The notes: generated by a model from the letters alone, not told the origin. Counted from the stretch's first letter, positions 1 to 7,992 are shown. The stretch: 12,184 bases of DNA from an uncultured Porphyromonadaceae bacterium (GCA_900551515.1 URWH01000040.1:1-12184), one strand, 5' to 3'. Numbers and translations: made by a program.

Positions 1-2820
1 ATCAAGGGGGCTCGCGTCAACAATCTCAAGAATGTCGACGTGGAGATACCCCGCAATAAACTGACTGTGATAACCGGCCTTTCCGGCTCAGGCAAATCAT
101 CGCTTGCTTTCGACACGCTTTACGCCGAAGGGCAACGCCGCTATGTGGAGAGCCTGAGCGCCTACGCGCGCCAGTTTCTCGGCCGCATGGCCAAACCGGA
201 ATGCGATAAGATCCAGGGGATTCCGCCCGCCATCGCCATAGAGCAGAAAGTCAACACACGGAATCCGCGAAGCACCGTAGGCACATCCACCGAGATCTAC
301 GACTACATGCGCCTGCTCTTCGGGCGCATAGGCGTCACCTATTCGCCTGTTAGCGGCGCCGAAGTGAAAAAGCATACCATCGAGGACGTGCTGAAAGCAG
401 CCACTTCATATCCCGAGGGCACTCGCATTGCCATAACCACCCCCGTAAAACCGGTTGAAGGACGCAAACTGTCGACCCAGCTCGAGATCTATCTCAAAGG
501 CGGCTACACCCGCATGGTGCGCGACGGCAAAGAATTCGTCAACATAGCCGAGCTGGTGCAGATGCCCGACATCGATCAGGGAAGCAGTGATTATGAGCTA
601 CTTATCGACCGTCTGACCGTTGCCCACGAGGGTGACGACCTGAGCCGCCTTGCCGACTCGGTAGAAACGGCCTTCTTCGAAGGCAACCACCATGCAACGC
701 TGCTTGTGTGGGAAGCCGACGGCAATGTCAGCCGCCACGAATTTTCAAATCTTTTCGAAGCCGACGGCATGACCTTCACCGAGCCTTCGGAAATGATGTT
801 CAACTTCAACAATCCCTACGGCGCCTGCCCGCGCTGCGAGGGTTTCGGACGCACCGTGGGCATCGACGAGCAACTCGTGGTGCCTGATCCGTCGCTGTCG
901 GTGTACGACGACGCCGTGGTGTGCTGGCGCGGCGAGAAGATGAGCGAATGGAAGCGCGCGTGCATCCATGCCGCGCCCTCGGCGTCGTTCCCGATCCACA
1001 AGCCCTACAGCGAACTGACCGACGCCCAGAAAGATTTTCTCTGGCACGGCAACGGCACGTTTACAGGCATCGACGGCTTCTTCAAAATGGTCGAAGAGAA
1101 CCTCTACAAGATACAGTACCGCGTGATGCTCGCGCGCTATCGCGGCAAGACCATCTGCCCCGAGTGCCATGGCACACGCCTGCGCCATGACGCCTCCTAT
1201 GTGAAAGTCGGCGGCCGCTCCATCACCGAGCTGGTGACGATGCCGGTGACCGAGCTGAGCGAATTCTTCCGCGATCTCGAGCTCACCGAGCGGCAGCAGG
1301 CCATAGCCTCCCGCATACTGCTTGAAATCACCAACCGCCTCGACTTCCTCATCGACGTAGGCCTCGGCTATCTGACCCTCGACCGTCTTTCGGCCACCCT
1401 TTCGGGCGGCGAGAGCCAGCGCATCAACCTCGCCACGTCGCTGGGCAGCAGTCTGATAGGCTCGCTCTACATACTCGACGAACCGAGCATCGGGCTCCAC
1501 ACCCGCGACACCGAGCGTCTCATCTCCGTGCTCCGCAAGCTGCAGAGCATCGGCAACACCGTGGTCGTTGTGGAGCACGACGAAGAGATAATGCGAGCGG
1601 CCGACCATATCATCGACGTAGGGCCCGACGCCGGCACCGGGGGCGGCCGCATCGTCTATCAGGGGCCTGCCGACCGCCTGAGCGAAGCCACGGCCGAAAG
1701 CTACACCGCCCGCTATCTCAGCGGCGAGCTGAAGATCGACACGCCGCGGCGGCGCCGGCGCTGGAAAGACTATATCGAAGTAGTTGGAGCCCGCGAGCAC
1801 AACCTCAAGAACATCGACGTACGTTTTCCGCTCGAGGCCATGACAGTGGTTACGGGCGTCAGCGGTTCCGGCAAGTCGACCCTTGTGCGCGACATCCTCT
1901 ACCGGGCGCTCATGCGACAGATCGGCGAGGCCGCCGACGCGCCCGGACTGCATACGGCATTACGCGGCGACATCCACCGTATCTCGGCTGTGGAGTTTGT
2001 GGATCAGAATCCCATCGGGCGCTCCACCCGCAGCAATCCGGCCACCTATCTGAAAGCCTATGACGAGATCCGCCGGCTGTTTGCCGACCAGCAGGGAGCG
2101 CGTCAGATGGGCTTCGGGCCAGGCTACTTCTCATTCAACACCGAGGGAGGCCGGTGCGAGGAATGTAAAGGAGAAGGCACGATCACCATCGAGATGCAGT
2201 TTATGGCCGACATCACCATACCCTGCGAGGAATGTCACGGCCCGCGGGTGCACCAGTACCTCATGGAGTTCAAGCGCGATGTGCTCGACATCCGCTACCG
2301 TGGCAAAAACATCAACGATGTGCTTGACATGACCATCGACGAGGCCATCGCGTTTTTCAACGAATCCGACGGCGCGACCGAGAAAAAGATAGTGCGGCGG
2401 CTGCTTACGCTGCAGCAGGTGGGCCTCGGCTACGTGAAGCTCGGCCAGAGCTCATCGACCCTCTCCGGCGGCGAGAACCAGCGAGTCAAACTGGCCTATT
2501 ATCTGGCCATGGACAAGCCGCGTCCCACGATGTTTATATTCGACGAACCGACAACCGGACTGCATTTCCACGACATCGGCACACTGATGAAATCGTTTGA
2601 CCGGCTGATATCCATGGGGCACACAGTAGTGATCATCGAGCACAATCTCGATGTGGTGAAATGCGCCGACCATGTGATAGACATCGGGCCGGAAGGAGGC
2701 GACGCCGGCGGACAGCTCGTGGTAGCGGGCACGCCCGAGCAGGTGGCCGCATGCGAGGCATCCTACACCGGAAAGTTCCTGCGCGAGAAGCTCGAAGAGG
2801 GCAAACAATCCGAGAACTGA
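1..2820 (+). CDS. uvrA: Excinuclease ABC subunit A (5'-truncated by window edge)
   Basis: DNA-damage recognition ATPase of nucleotide excision repair; the UvrA dimer works with UvrB on damaged DNA in the cytoplasm. The frame is open from base 1 ([12 protein letters not shown]...), so the true start lies a few codons upstream; the GTG at 40 is internal. About 939 residues are visible, close to the full family length (about 940). Visible in order: first Walker A GLSGSGKS (76-99), Cys pairs CPRC (826-837) and CPEC (1156-1167), ABC signature LSGGESQR (1399-1422) with Walker [10 protein letters not shown] just after, second Walker A GVSGSGKS (1855-1878), the C-x2-C-x19-C-x2-C zinc finger (2155-2235), second signature LSGGENQR and Walker [10 protein letters not shown] near 2458-2570. 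No frameshift is seen. It ends 7 bp from the convergent serB stop, with no obvious terminator between. The family call is secure; paralogue (UvrA1 or UvrA2) was not tested, but the complete domain set favours the canonical repair protein. Confidence 0.97.
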   Translation: MKGARVNNLKNVDVEIPRNKLTVITGLSGSGKSSLAFDTLYAEGQRRYVESLSAYARQFLGRMAKPECDKIQGIPPAIAIEQKVNTRNPRSTVGTSTEIYDYMRLLFGRIGVTYSPVSGAEVKKHTIEDVLKAATSYPEGTRIAITTPVKPVEGRKLSTQLEIYLKGGYTRMVRDGKEFVNIAELVQMPDIDQGSSDYELLIDRLTVAHEGDDLSRLADSVETAFFEGNHHATLLVWEADGNVSRHEFSNLFEADGMTFTEPSEMMFNFNNPYGACPRCEGFGRTVGIDEQLVVPDPSLSVYDDAVVCWRGEKMSEWKRACIHAAPSASFPIHKPYSELTDAQKDFLWHGNGTFTGIDGFFKMVEENLYKIQYRVMLARYRGKTICPECHGTRLRHDASYVKVGGRSITELVTMPVTELSEFFRDLELTERQQAIASRILLEITNRLDFLIDVGLGYLTLDRLSATLSGGESQRINLATSLGSSLIGSLYILDEPSIGLHTRDTERLISVLRKLQSIGNTVVVVEHDEEIMRAADHIIDVGPDAGTGGGRIVYQGPADRLSEATAESYTARYLSGELKIDTPRRRRRWKDYIEVVGAREHNLKNIDVRFPLEAMTVVTGVSGSGKSTLVRDILYRALMRQIGEAADAPGLHTALRGDIHRISAVEFVDQNPIGRSTRSNPATYLKAYDEIRRLFADQQGARQMGFGPGYFSFNTEGGRCEECKGEGTITIEMQFMADITIPCEECHGPRVHQYLMEFKRDVLDIRYRGKNINDVLDMTIDEAIAFFNESDGATEKKIVRRLLTLQQVGLGYVKLGQSSSTLSGGENQRVKLAYYLAMDKPRPTMFIFDEPTTGLHFHDIGTLMKSFDRLISMGHTVVIIEHNLDVVKCADHVIDIGPEGGDAGGQLVVAGTPEQVAACEASYTGKFLREKLEEGKQSEN

Positions 2821-2827
2821 CTGACTA

Positions 2828-4066
2828 TCAGGAGATAAACGAATCCTTGAAGCCGAGGAAATAGAGCAGGCCGTCGAGACCTATGGTCGAGATGGACTGT
2901 CCGGCATTGGCCTTCACCTTGGGTTTGGCATGGAAAGCGATGCCCAGACCGGCGGCAGAGAGCATCGGGAGGTCGTTGGCGCCATCGCCCACGGCGATAG
3001 TCTGCTTGATGTTGAGATTTTCCACCTGAGCTATCAGACGCAGCAGTTCGGCCTTGCGTCGACCGTCGACGATCTCGCCCAGATAATGGCCGGTGAGTTT
3101 TCCGTCGACAATTTCCAGATCGTTGGCATAGACATAATCGAAGCCGAACTTCTGCTTCAGATAATTGCCGAAATAGGTGAAGCCGCCCGAGAGGATGGCC
3201 GTCTTGTAGCCGGCGCGTTTCAGCACCGTCATCATGCGGTCGACACCCTCGGTGATAGGCAGATTCTCGGCGATGTCGCGCATCACGCTCTCGTCGAGGC
3301 CCTTAAGAAGAGCCACGCGCTCCGTGAAGCTCTCGCGGAAGTCGATCTCGCCACGCATGGCCCGCTCCGTGATGGCGCGCACCTTAGCGCCCACGCCGGC
3401 ACGTTCGGCCAGCTCGTCGATCACCTCCGTGCCGATGAGCGTAGAGTCCATATCGAAGCATACCAGGCGTCGGCAACGTCGGAACATCGTGTCCTCCTGC
3501 AGGGAGATATCGACATCCTCGTTGGCGGCGATGTGCATGAAACGGCGCTGCATGCCGTCGTAGTCGGTCGGGGTTCCGCGTACCGAGAACTCCACGCATG
3601 ATTTCTGGAGCGCCTTATCGGGATCTTTGAGCGGCTGTCGTCCGGTGAGACGCTGAATGCCGTCGATGTTGAGCTGCTGATCGGCAATGACACGGCTTAC
3701 AAGCGCGATGTGGCGAGCCGTGAGGCGACGTCCGAGGATGGTGATGATCCAGCGGTTCTTACCCTGCATGCTCACCCAGTTTTCGTAGTCGGGCTGCTCG
3801 ACGGGAGCGAAGCGCACCTTCACATGCAGCTCATAGCCCTTGAAGAGTAGATCCTTCATGATCTCGCCGGATACGGAGCTGTCGGTCTTGATGAGCAGAC
3901 CGAGCGCGAGATTGTGGTGGATGTCGGCCTGACCGATGTCGAGGATCTGTGCGTCGTATTTAGCAAGGATTTCCGAGAGTGCCGCCGTGACGCCGGGGCG
4001 GTCGGAACCGGTGATATTTATCATTATGAGCTCCACCTGGGGAGCTTCGCTTCGTAAAGTGTTCAT
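2828..4066 (-). CDS. serB: Phosphoserine phosphatase with two N-terminal ACT domains
   Basis: Hydrolyses O-phosphoserine to serine, the last step of the phosphorylated serine pathway; cytoplasmic, Mg-dependent HAD enzyme. The 412-residue protein has an ACT domain at about residues 12-85 (ligand-loop motif DRPGVTAAL), a second ACT-like domain at about 105-185, and the HAD phosphatase at about 200-405. Catalytic motifs are intact: motif I DMDST (D205 nucleophile, D207), motif II LSGG (S293), motif III around R337-K338, motif IV GDGANDLPM (D361, D365). The tandem ACT layout suggests amino-acid feedback control, as in other ACT-containing SerB proteins (inference). The ATG at 4066 lies 4 bp after the stop of the upstream kinase, so the two are almost certainly cotranscribed; M15 is an alternative start but lies inside the first ACT strand. 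It converges on uvrA with a 7-bp gap. Confidence 0.95.
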   Translation of the reverse strand: MNTLRSEAPQVELIMINITGSDRPGVTAALSEILAKYDAQILDIGQADIHHNLALGLLIKTDSSVSGEIMKDLLFKGYELHVKVRFAPVEQPDYENWVSMQGKNRWIITILGRRLTARHIALVSRVIADQQLNIDGIQRLTGRQPLKDPDKALQKSCVEFSVRGTPTDYDGMQRRFMHIAANEDVDISLQEDTMFRRCRRLVCFDMDSTLIGTEVIDELAERAGVGAKVRAITERAMRGEIDFRESFTERVALLKGLDESVMRDIAENLPITEGVDRMMTVLKRAGYKTAILSGGFTYFGNYLKQKFGFDYVYANDLEIVDGKLTGHYLGEIVDGRRKAELLRLIAQVENLNIKQTIAVGDGANDLPMLSAAGLGIAFHAKPKVKANAGQSISTIGLDGLLYFLGFKDSFIS

Positions 4067-4070
4067 TTCT

Positions 4071-4916
4071 TTATAGTGTGCTGTGATAATCTATAAGTCC
4101 ACCGAGAGGGTCGGCCGTTACCTTCCCGAGCGTGAAGCCGCAGCGGTTTAAAGCCGTCCGGAGCTCATTGAAAAAATAAAAAGCTACGGATCCGGTGAAA
4201 TGGACCGGCTGGCCGGCGGGAATTTCGTAAGCGGTCAGATTGCGTTCGGCAAAATTGGTGAATTCGTCGATCACCAGGTCTTCCACCTGCCGCCATCCGC
4301 CGTCGATCAGTCTACGGATAAAAGGCATGAATCCGGCGAGGAAACGGTTGGGTTCAGGTTCGCGGTACACCTTCCGGTATATGTCGTAGATGCTGTAATG
4401 GTAAATCTCAAGAAAACACTGAAACAGATCATCCTCAAAGAGATTTTTGTAGAGATTGCTCAGGAAACGTCGTCCGATCACTGCACCGGAGCCTTCGTCG
4501 CCGAGCACGTAGCCCATTGAGGGTTGAGAGAATACGATCTTTTCACCGTCGTACAGGCAGCTGTTGGAGCCCGTGCCGAGGATGCAGGCAATGCCCGGTT
4601 GATGTCCGCAAAGGCTTCGTGCGGCAGCGACCAGATCGGAATTCACCGTCACATCGGGGCATCCGGTGATACGTTTGAGATGGTCGGCGACCATTTCGCC
4701 GACAGAGCCGGCGCATCCGGCTCCGTAGAAATAAATGCTTTCGGGCATCTCTTCCGCGACCAAAGGTCTGACTTCGGTTTCGAAACGTTTGAGCACCTCG
4801 TCGAACGACATGATGACAGGGTTTATGCCCTGCGTTGAGCACTCACCATCGAAATTTCCATCGACTACACGCGCCCATCTTGTCGTGGTGCCACCGGCAT
4901 CTGCAATCAGTATCAT
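4071..4916 (-). CDS. BadF/BadG/BcrA/BcrD-type ATPase, N-acetylglucosamine-kinase-like
   Basis: Actin-fold (ASKHA) sugar kinase of the BadF group that includes mammalian N-acetylglucosamine kinase and bacterial MurNAc/GlcNAc kinases. The 281-residue length is typical for the Bacteroidetes members. Visible motifs: phosphate-1 loop DAGGTTT (6-12) with D6, a candidate catalytic Asp94 in NSDLVAAAR, phosphate-2 loop GTGSNS (114-119), the GDEGSG segment (139-144) shared with NAGK, and an adenosine-site motif FTGSVAF (240-246). No signal peptide, so cytoplasmic. A likely role is phosphorylating an amino sugar from salvage of glycans or cell wall, but the substrate cannot be read from the sequence. 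It is the first gene of a two-gene unit with serB (4-bp gap) and has its own promoter just upstream. The BadF-type 2-hydroxyacyl-CoA dehydratase activators are less likely, because no iron-sulfur cysteine pattern is seen. Confidence 0.85.
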   Translation of the reverse strand: MILIADAGGTTTRWARVVDGNFDGECSTQGINPVIMSFDEVLKRFETEVRPLVAEEMPESIYFYGAGCAGSVGEMVADHLKRITGCPDVTVNSDLVAAARSLCGHQPGIACILGTGSNSCLYDGEKIVFSQPSMGYVLGDEGSGAVIGRRFLSNLYKNLFEDDLFQCFLEIYHYSIYDIYRKVYREPEPNRFLAGFMPFIRRLIDGGWRQVEDLVIDEFTNFAERNLTAYEIPAGQPVHFTGSVAFYFFNELRTALNRCGFTLGKVTADPLGGLIDYHSTL

Positions 4917-4939
4917 GGCAAGTTGGTTAATTTATGCCG

Positions 4940-4971
4940 CTAAATTACGCCATCTTTGGCAAACGGCCAAA
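4940..4971 (-). promoter_or_regulatory. Bacteroidetes-type promoter of the kinase-serB unit
   Basis: On the minus strand TTTG (4968-4971) is followed after 20 bp by TAATTTAG (4940-4947), which matches the TAnnTTTG -7 consensus at all but one defined position. The spacing is the normal 19-21 bp for the primary sigma factor of Bacteroidetes. Transcription would begin near 4934, leaving a leader of about 18 nt before the ATG at 4916. Assigned by pattern only. Confidence 0.6.
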
Positions 4972-4983
4972 CGGGGAGGAAAT

Positions 4984-5014
4984 AAAAAAACGGCCGAACA
5001 CAGGTGAACGGCCG
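4984..5014 (-). terminator. Rho-independent terminator after the NlpC/P60 gene
   Basis: On the minus strand an inverted repeat of CGGCCG (5009-5014 and 4991-4996), with further partial pairing inside the loop, is followed directly by seven T residues (4984-4990). It lies 40 bp past the stop of the peptidase gene at 5055 and before the kinase promoter, so it separates the two transcription units. Confidence 0.8.
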
Positions 5015-5054
5015 GGGGATATGTCGAGATGTTGTGTCAGAAAATGCAAACAGC

Positions 5055-5723
5055 TCAAAGAGTGGCGAGGTCAGTTGCGAGGTCGGTGCCGAGGATGCGT
5101 CGGGCGCCGATGAAGTTGCGCGAGTAGTAACCGCCGTCGGGGAATCGCTGATATGTTACGCCCTTCTTTGTGGAAGCGTGGATGAAAGTGCATGAGCCAT
5201 TAGAAGCATCGACCGAAACGACCATAGCGACATGGCCTACGCGGCCGCGGCCGGCGCTGCGGGAGCTGAAGAACAGGAGGTCGCCGGGACGGAGATTGTT
5301 GACCGACACCTTCTGACCCTGAAGATACTGTTCGCGGGAGCTGCGGTTGAGGGTGATGCCGAAGTTTTTATAGATATAGCTTGTGAAGCCCGAGCAGTCG
5401 AAAGCTTTGGGGCCAGAAGCGCCGAGCACGTAGCGAGTGCCGAGGAAACGTTCGGCATAGCTTACCATGCGTTCAGCCGTCGGGTCGGCTGCTTCGGGTT
5501 CGGCATTGATGTTTTCTTCACGGATGTCAGCAAAGGGAGTTGCCGCGCTTACCTCATCAAATGAAGCAGCTACGAAAGCGGGGGAACCGGCGAGGTTAGA
5601 TTCGACCTGATTGTCGGCTATTTCAGAATGTGCTTTAGGGAGTTTCCATCCACCGGCGGCGAAAGCGGCTACAGATACAGCGCTGCAAGCGACGACGGCG
5701 ACTAACGTTTTCCTTAAATCCAT
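5055..5723 (-). CDS. Secreted NlpC/P60 (C40) cell-wall peptidase
   Basis: Cysteine peptidase of the NlpC/P60 family, which cleaves peptide bonds in peptidoglycan stem peptides. The 222-residue protein has a Sec-type signal peptide (residues 1 to about 23: Lys-Arg n-region, hydrophobic core, cleavage probably after AFA), a low-complexity acidic/Ala linker (about 30-82), and the catalytic domain (about 83-212). Catalytic residues are visible: C110 in FDCSGF, H164 in VGHVAM, and the third polar residue H182 in FIHAS. The RPGDLLFF segment (145-152) is also typical. No LysM, SH3 or other wall-binding domain is present and there is no lipobox, so it is probably a soluble periplasmic enzyme. It is monocistronic, with a strong promoter match about 65 bp upstream and a hairpin-T7 terminator downstream. 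Exact bond specificity is not determinable. Confidence 0.93.
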   Translation of the reverse strand: MDLRKTLVAVVACSAVSVAAFAAGGWKLPKAHSEIADNQVESNLAGSPAFVAASFDEVSAATPFADIREENINAEPEAADPTAERMVSYAERFLGTRYVLGASGPKAFDCSGFTSYIYKNFGITLNRSSREQYLQGQKVSVNNLRPGDLLFFSSRSAGRGRVGHVAMVVSVDASNGSCTFIHASTKKGVTYQRFPDGGYYSRNFIGARRILGTDLATDLATL

Positions 5724-5788
5724 TGTAAATTTTTAATTTTATTAATTATGATGAATGTGCGGAGAGCACGTGTTTTATTTCAACACTG

Positions 5789-5820
5789 CAAAGTTAACAC
5801 ATTATTTCGCGTCGGCCAAA
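5789..5820 (-). promoter_or_regulatory. Bacteroidetes-type promoter of the NlpC/P60 gene
   Basis: On the minus strand TTTG (5817-5820), a 20-bp spacer, then TAACTTTG (5789-5796): a full match to the Bacteroidetes -33/-7 consensus TTTG-N19-21-TAnnTTTG. The start of transcription would be near 5783, giving a leader of about 60 nt that is AT-rich next to the ATG, in keeping with translation initiation in this phylum without a Shine-Dalgarno site. Confidence 0.8.
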
Positions 5821-6073
5821 CATTCAACAAACTGACTGCCAATGGATTTACATTTTTCAACTTTTATTTCCGGGGATTAAACATAATTTAGCAACCGCAA
5901 TCTAATGTTAAATTAACAATAGAAATTCGCGCATAATATTACAAATATTAACTCGCGTTAACACGGCCGCGTTAAATCCGTTTTAATATTGCACACTTTG
6001 CGCGACAAATCCCGAATTTGTGCAACGGCCTTTTTGAGAAAAATATGCGATGGGGGTTGCGGGAAGAGGTCAC
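5821..6073. other. Gene-free AT-rich intergenic stretch
   Basis: No credible coding frame on either strand. It is far richer in A+T than the flanking genes between about 5840 and 6000. Small signals seen: an 11-bp palindrome GTTAAATTAAC (5907-5917); the direct repeat CGCGTTAA at 5954-5961 and 5968-5975, whose starts are 14 bp apart; and a 6-bp inverted repeat ACAAAT/ATTTGT (6005-6010/6016-6021). It lies upstream of the NlpC/P60 promoter, so these could be regulator sites for that gene, but nothing ties them to a known regulator. Confidence 0.5.
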
Positions 6074-6176
6074 TCAAAACGGAGACTCAAGTGTTCGCTC
6101 AGAGAGGACAATCAGAGAGGAAATTCAAAGTGGAAATTCAATGTGGTCGCTTATAGAGAACGCTCAATACGATCAT
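6074..6176. repeat. Degenerate 13-bp tandem repeat array (about 8 units)
   Basis: Eight consecutive units begin with TCA (once TTA) at 6074, 6087, 6099, 6112, 6125, 6138, 6151 and 6164; all are 13 bp except the 12-bp second unit. A rough consensus is TCAAAGTGGAAAT. The best-conserved neighbours are TCAGAGAGGAAAT (6112) and TCAAAGTGGAAAT (6125). The period is not a multiple of three and no frame is conserved, so it is not a coding repeat. The last unit runs 4 bp into the 3' end of the membrane-protein gene, whose stop is at 6173-6175. Function unknown. Confidence 0.6.
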
Positions 6177-6736
6177 TCGAAGGCTGCCATAAGTTCGCGG
6201 GAGAGTTCGCGCAGATTGCGACGGATTTTGCAATCCTGAATGAAGCCGATGATGCCTCCGACGACAGCGCCGGCGATACCGCCGACGAGCATAGGAGTGC
6301 TCAGCCTGAAGTAGTAGAGTAGCACCCCGAGCAAAGGGATCATACATCCGATCATAACCAACTTCATGCGAAGACGTGTGGCTATGATTTCGCGCACTGA
6401 ACAGAGGAGGTCAACCGTGGTCATACGGCTGAGATCGAGAGTCTTAAGCTTATGCATCACATAGAAGCAGAAGCCAGAAGCAAGGCCGAAATAAGCCGCG
6501 GTGACGCAACAAACCCACACCGGCATACCGACGCGACAGAACACCATCGGAGCCATGGGAATCCAGACGGCAGCGACAATGCACAAGAGGCGATAACAGC
6601 GAATCAGCCAGTTGCGGCGTGAGCGCGCTGAACCGTCGGCCGCGCGCATGGCCGATTCTTGGCCGAGGGCGGAGGCTTCAGCCGCCGATTCGAGGCCTTT
6701 CCATCGTTTTTTCAGTTCGTCGAGTTGAGTGTTCAT
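6173..6736 (-). CDS. Four-helix integral membrane protein, sigma-factor partner candidate
   Basis: 187-residue protein of no family I recognise. The N-terminal 43 residues are charged and hydrophilic (LDELKKRWKGLE, then a basic SARSRRN), followed by four hydrophobic segments at about 45-66, 72-94, 125-143 and 148-166, a Gly-rich GGIAGAVVGGIIGF helix-packing motif in the last, and a basic tail (KIRRNLRELSREL). The first ATG of the open frame (6826) would overlap the sigma gene by 59 bp; the start at 6736, 31 bp after the sigma stop, gives the natural hydrophilic N-terminus and is preferred. Its position directly after an ECF sigma gene suggests an anti-sigma or membrane sensor role, but no zinc-binding (ZAS) motif or FecR-like domain is visible, so the role is inference from position. 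Confidence 0.75.
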   Translation of the reverse strand: MNTQLDELKKRWKGLESAAEASALGQESAMRAADGSARSRRNWLIRCYRLLCIVAAVWIPMAPMVFCRVGMPVWVCCVTAAYFGLASGFCFYVMHKLKTLDLSRMTTVDLLCSVREIIATRLRMKLVMIGCMIPLLGVLLYYFRLSTPMLVGGIAGAVVGGIIGFIQDCKIRRNLRELSRELMAAFE

Positions 6737-6767
6737 ATGCGGAAGTGTATTAAGATCGTTAGTTAAA

Positions 6768-7277
6768 TCATTCGTCGTTCTGCCGGATAAGACGTTGCTT
6801 AATGCGGTGTAGACGCGAGGCCACATTGTTGCGCCGGAGGCCGGTCATGGCGGCAATCTCGTCGTAGCTGTACTCATCGAGCCAGAGCATGATAAGTGCT
6901 TTGTCGAGTTTGCCGAGCAGGCCAATCATCTCATACATAGCGCGGAGGCGGTCGGCATGTTCATGGCTCTCGTCGATGATATTGCCGACCGGTTCGCCGT
7001 CGAGGTCCGACGTCGTGGCGGGGCGTCGTTCGTTGCGCCGGAGATCGGAGACGCACGTGTTGATGGCGATGCGGTAGATCCACGTAGACACCTTCGAATC
7101 GCCGCGGTAGGACGTCATGCCCTGCCATATGTTGGCCGTCACCTCCTGATAGAGATCCTTGAGATGCTCCTGATCGACGGCATACATAAAGCAGACCTTA
7201 TATATAAGGCCCTTGTTCGCGTTGATGATTTCGAGGAATCGAGCGGTGAGTCGGTTTATGTCATCGTGTCGTGCCAT
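6768..7277 (-). CDS. ECF-type RNA polymerase sigma-70 family factor
   Basis: 169-residue two-domain sigma factor that directs RNA polymerase to a restricted set of promoters. Region 2 spans about 21-85, with the core-binding and -10 recognition segment DLYQEVTANIWQ (41-52) and STWIYRIAINTCVSDLRR (64-81). Region 4 spans about 115-165, with the helix-turn-helix SYDEIAAMTGLRRNNVASRLHRIKQ read between 137 and 161. There is no region 1 or 3, which is the ECF architecture; no C-terminal SnoaL-like or other extension is seen. The ATG at 7277 fits the family N-terminus. Downstream, 31 bp away, lies a four-helix membrane protein, its probable partner. Upstream is an 81-bp gap holding two overlapping inverted repeats. 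No primary-sigma promoter match is seen there, so it may be read from the barrel gene or be self-activated. Confidence 0.93.
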   Translation of the reverse strand: MARHDDINRLTARFLEIINANKGLIYKVCFMYAVDQEHLKDLYQEVTANIWQGMTSYRGDSKVSTWIYRIAINTCVSDLRRNERRPATTSDLDGEPVGNIIDESHEHADRLRAMYEMIGLLGKLDKALIMLWLDEYSYDEIAAMTGLRRNNVASRLHRIKQRLIRQNDE

Positions 7278-7281
7278 GATG

Positions 7282-7307
7282 TTTTCTGCTTAATTTGACG
7301 CAGAAAA
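7282..7307. promoter_or_regulatory. Perfect inverted repeat just upstream of the sigma gene
   Basis: TTTTCTGC (7282-7289) and GCAGAAAA (7300-7307) are perfectly complementary over 8 bp with a 10-bp AT-rich spacer. The near arm is 5 bp from the sigma-factor ATG. It shares three bases with the neighbouring hairpin at 7305-7329, so the two cannot form together in one transcript. It could be an operator or an RNA hairpin that affects initiation of the sigma gene; neither is proven. Confidence 0.4.
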
Positions 7308-7329
7308 TGCCGGAAAGTTTCCGGCATTT
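7304..7329 (-). terminator. Possible terminator or attenuator between barrel and sigma genes
   Basis: A 12-bp perfect inverted repeat, AAATGCCGGAAA (7305-7316) and its complement (7318-7329), folds into a stem of about 10 bp with a short loop. On the minus strand it ends in TTTT (7304-7307) and then CTGCG, so the U-tract is short. It lies 29 bp past the stop of the outer-membrane gene and could end that transcript fully or partly. Read on the plus strand it is not followed by T residues. Confidence 0.45.
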
Positions 7330-7358
7330 ACAAAAAAATTTCCCGTAAGTCAAAAGCG

Positions 7359-7964
7359 TCAGAAGAGCCAGGCCGCGGTGATGGTCCAGTAGCGGTTGTG
7401 GCCGCTGATATCCGCGGTGCCGGTGGCGCCGACGGTTTTCAGTGCTTTCGTCAGGCCGATGCCGTAGCTTGCGCCCACCTGCAGATGGCTGAACAGCTCG
7501 GCGCCGAAGCCGAAATTCCACGACGTGTCGAACTTACGGTTGCGGTAGGCATTGCTGACGCTGCGGCCAGAAGTGAGGATGGCGAAGTCGGGGCCAGTGG
7601 TGAGGAACGGGCGGAAGACGTTGTTGATCACCGGGATGTTGATTTTCCACTTGAGATTGAGGGGGATGTCGATATAGTCGCGGTTGTCGCGCGTGATGCC
7701 GTTGTCGTCGAGCCACTGCGTGTTGCGGCGCACATACATGGCCGAGAGGTCGAGACCGATGCCAGTGGCGGGGAGCGTGAACTCCAACATAGCACCACCG
7801 GTGAAGCCGGCGCGGTTTTCAGAGTCGAAAGTCGACGAAGAGAAATGGAGCGAATTGACGGCGACACCGGCTTTGAGGCCGAAGCGCAACTGCGCCTGAG
7901 CGGGTATGGCCGACGATATAACTGCCACGGCAGCCACGAGGAATGAGATGAACGTTTTTTTCAT
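7359..7964 (-). CDS. PorT-like outer-membrane beta-barrel protein
   Basis: 201-residue small outer-membrane barrel. A Sec signal peptide (residues 1-24: KK n-region, hydrophobic core, AQA cleavage site) is followed by alternating short amphipathic strands rich in Gly and aromatic residues, for example LRFGLKAGVAVNSL, YIDIPLNLKWKI and LQVGASYGIGL, and the chain ends in an aromatic TITAAWLF strand as barrels do. This matches the outer-membrane beta-barrel family (PorT type) common in Bacteroidetes. The specific role is unknown; most members are uncharacterised. The first mature residue is predicted to be Gln25, a candidate for N-terminal pyroglutamate formation. The ATG lies 28 bp after the ligA stop with no terminator between, so it may share the ligA transcript. 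Confidence 0.85.
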   Translation of the reverse strand: MKKTFISFLVAAVAVISSAIPAQAQLRFGLKAGVAVNSLHFSSSTFDSENRAGFTGGAMLEFTLPATGIGLDLSAMYVRRNTQWLDDNGITRDNRDYIDIPLNLKWKINIPVINNVFRPFLTTGPDFAILTSGRSVSNAYRNRKFDTSWNFGFGAELFSHLQVGASYGIGLTKALKTVGATGTADISGHNRYWTITAAWLF

Positions 7965-7992
7965 GTTACAGCTATTTTAAATGGTTGTAAAA

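Noticed and set aside
745..1953. Long open frame (402 aa) on the minus strand opposite uvrA
   Set aside because: It lies wholly inside uvrA in antisense; the GC-rich codon bias of uvrA keeps stops rare on the opposite strand. Its product shows no domain and is rich in Ala, Val, Arg and His, as such shadows are.
2821..2827. Shared terminator between uvrA and serB
   Set aside because: Only 7 bp separate the stops and no stem followed by T residues is seen there or just inside either gene end.
6018..6322. Small plus-strand frames across 6018-6239 and 6050-6322
   Set aside because: They run through the 13-bp repeats and then antisense to the membrane-protein gene; there is no promoter match upstream on the plus strand and no recognisable product.
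6737..6826. Longer start for the four-helix membrane protein at 6826
   Set aside because: It would overlap the sigma gene by 59 bp and add 30 residues without family support; the ATG at 6736 fits the spacing and the charged N-terminus.
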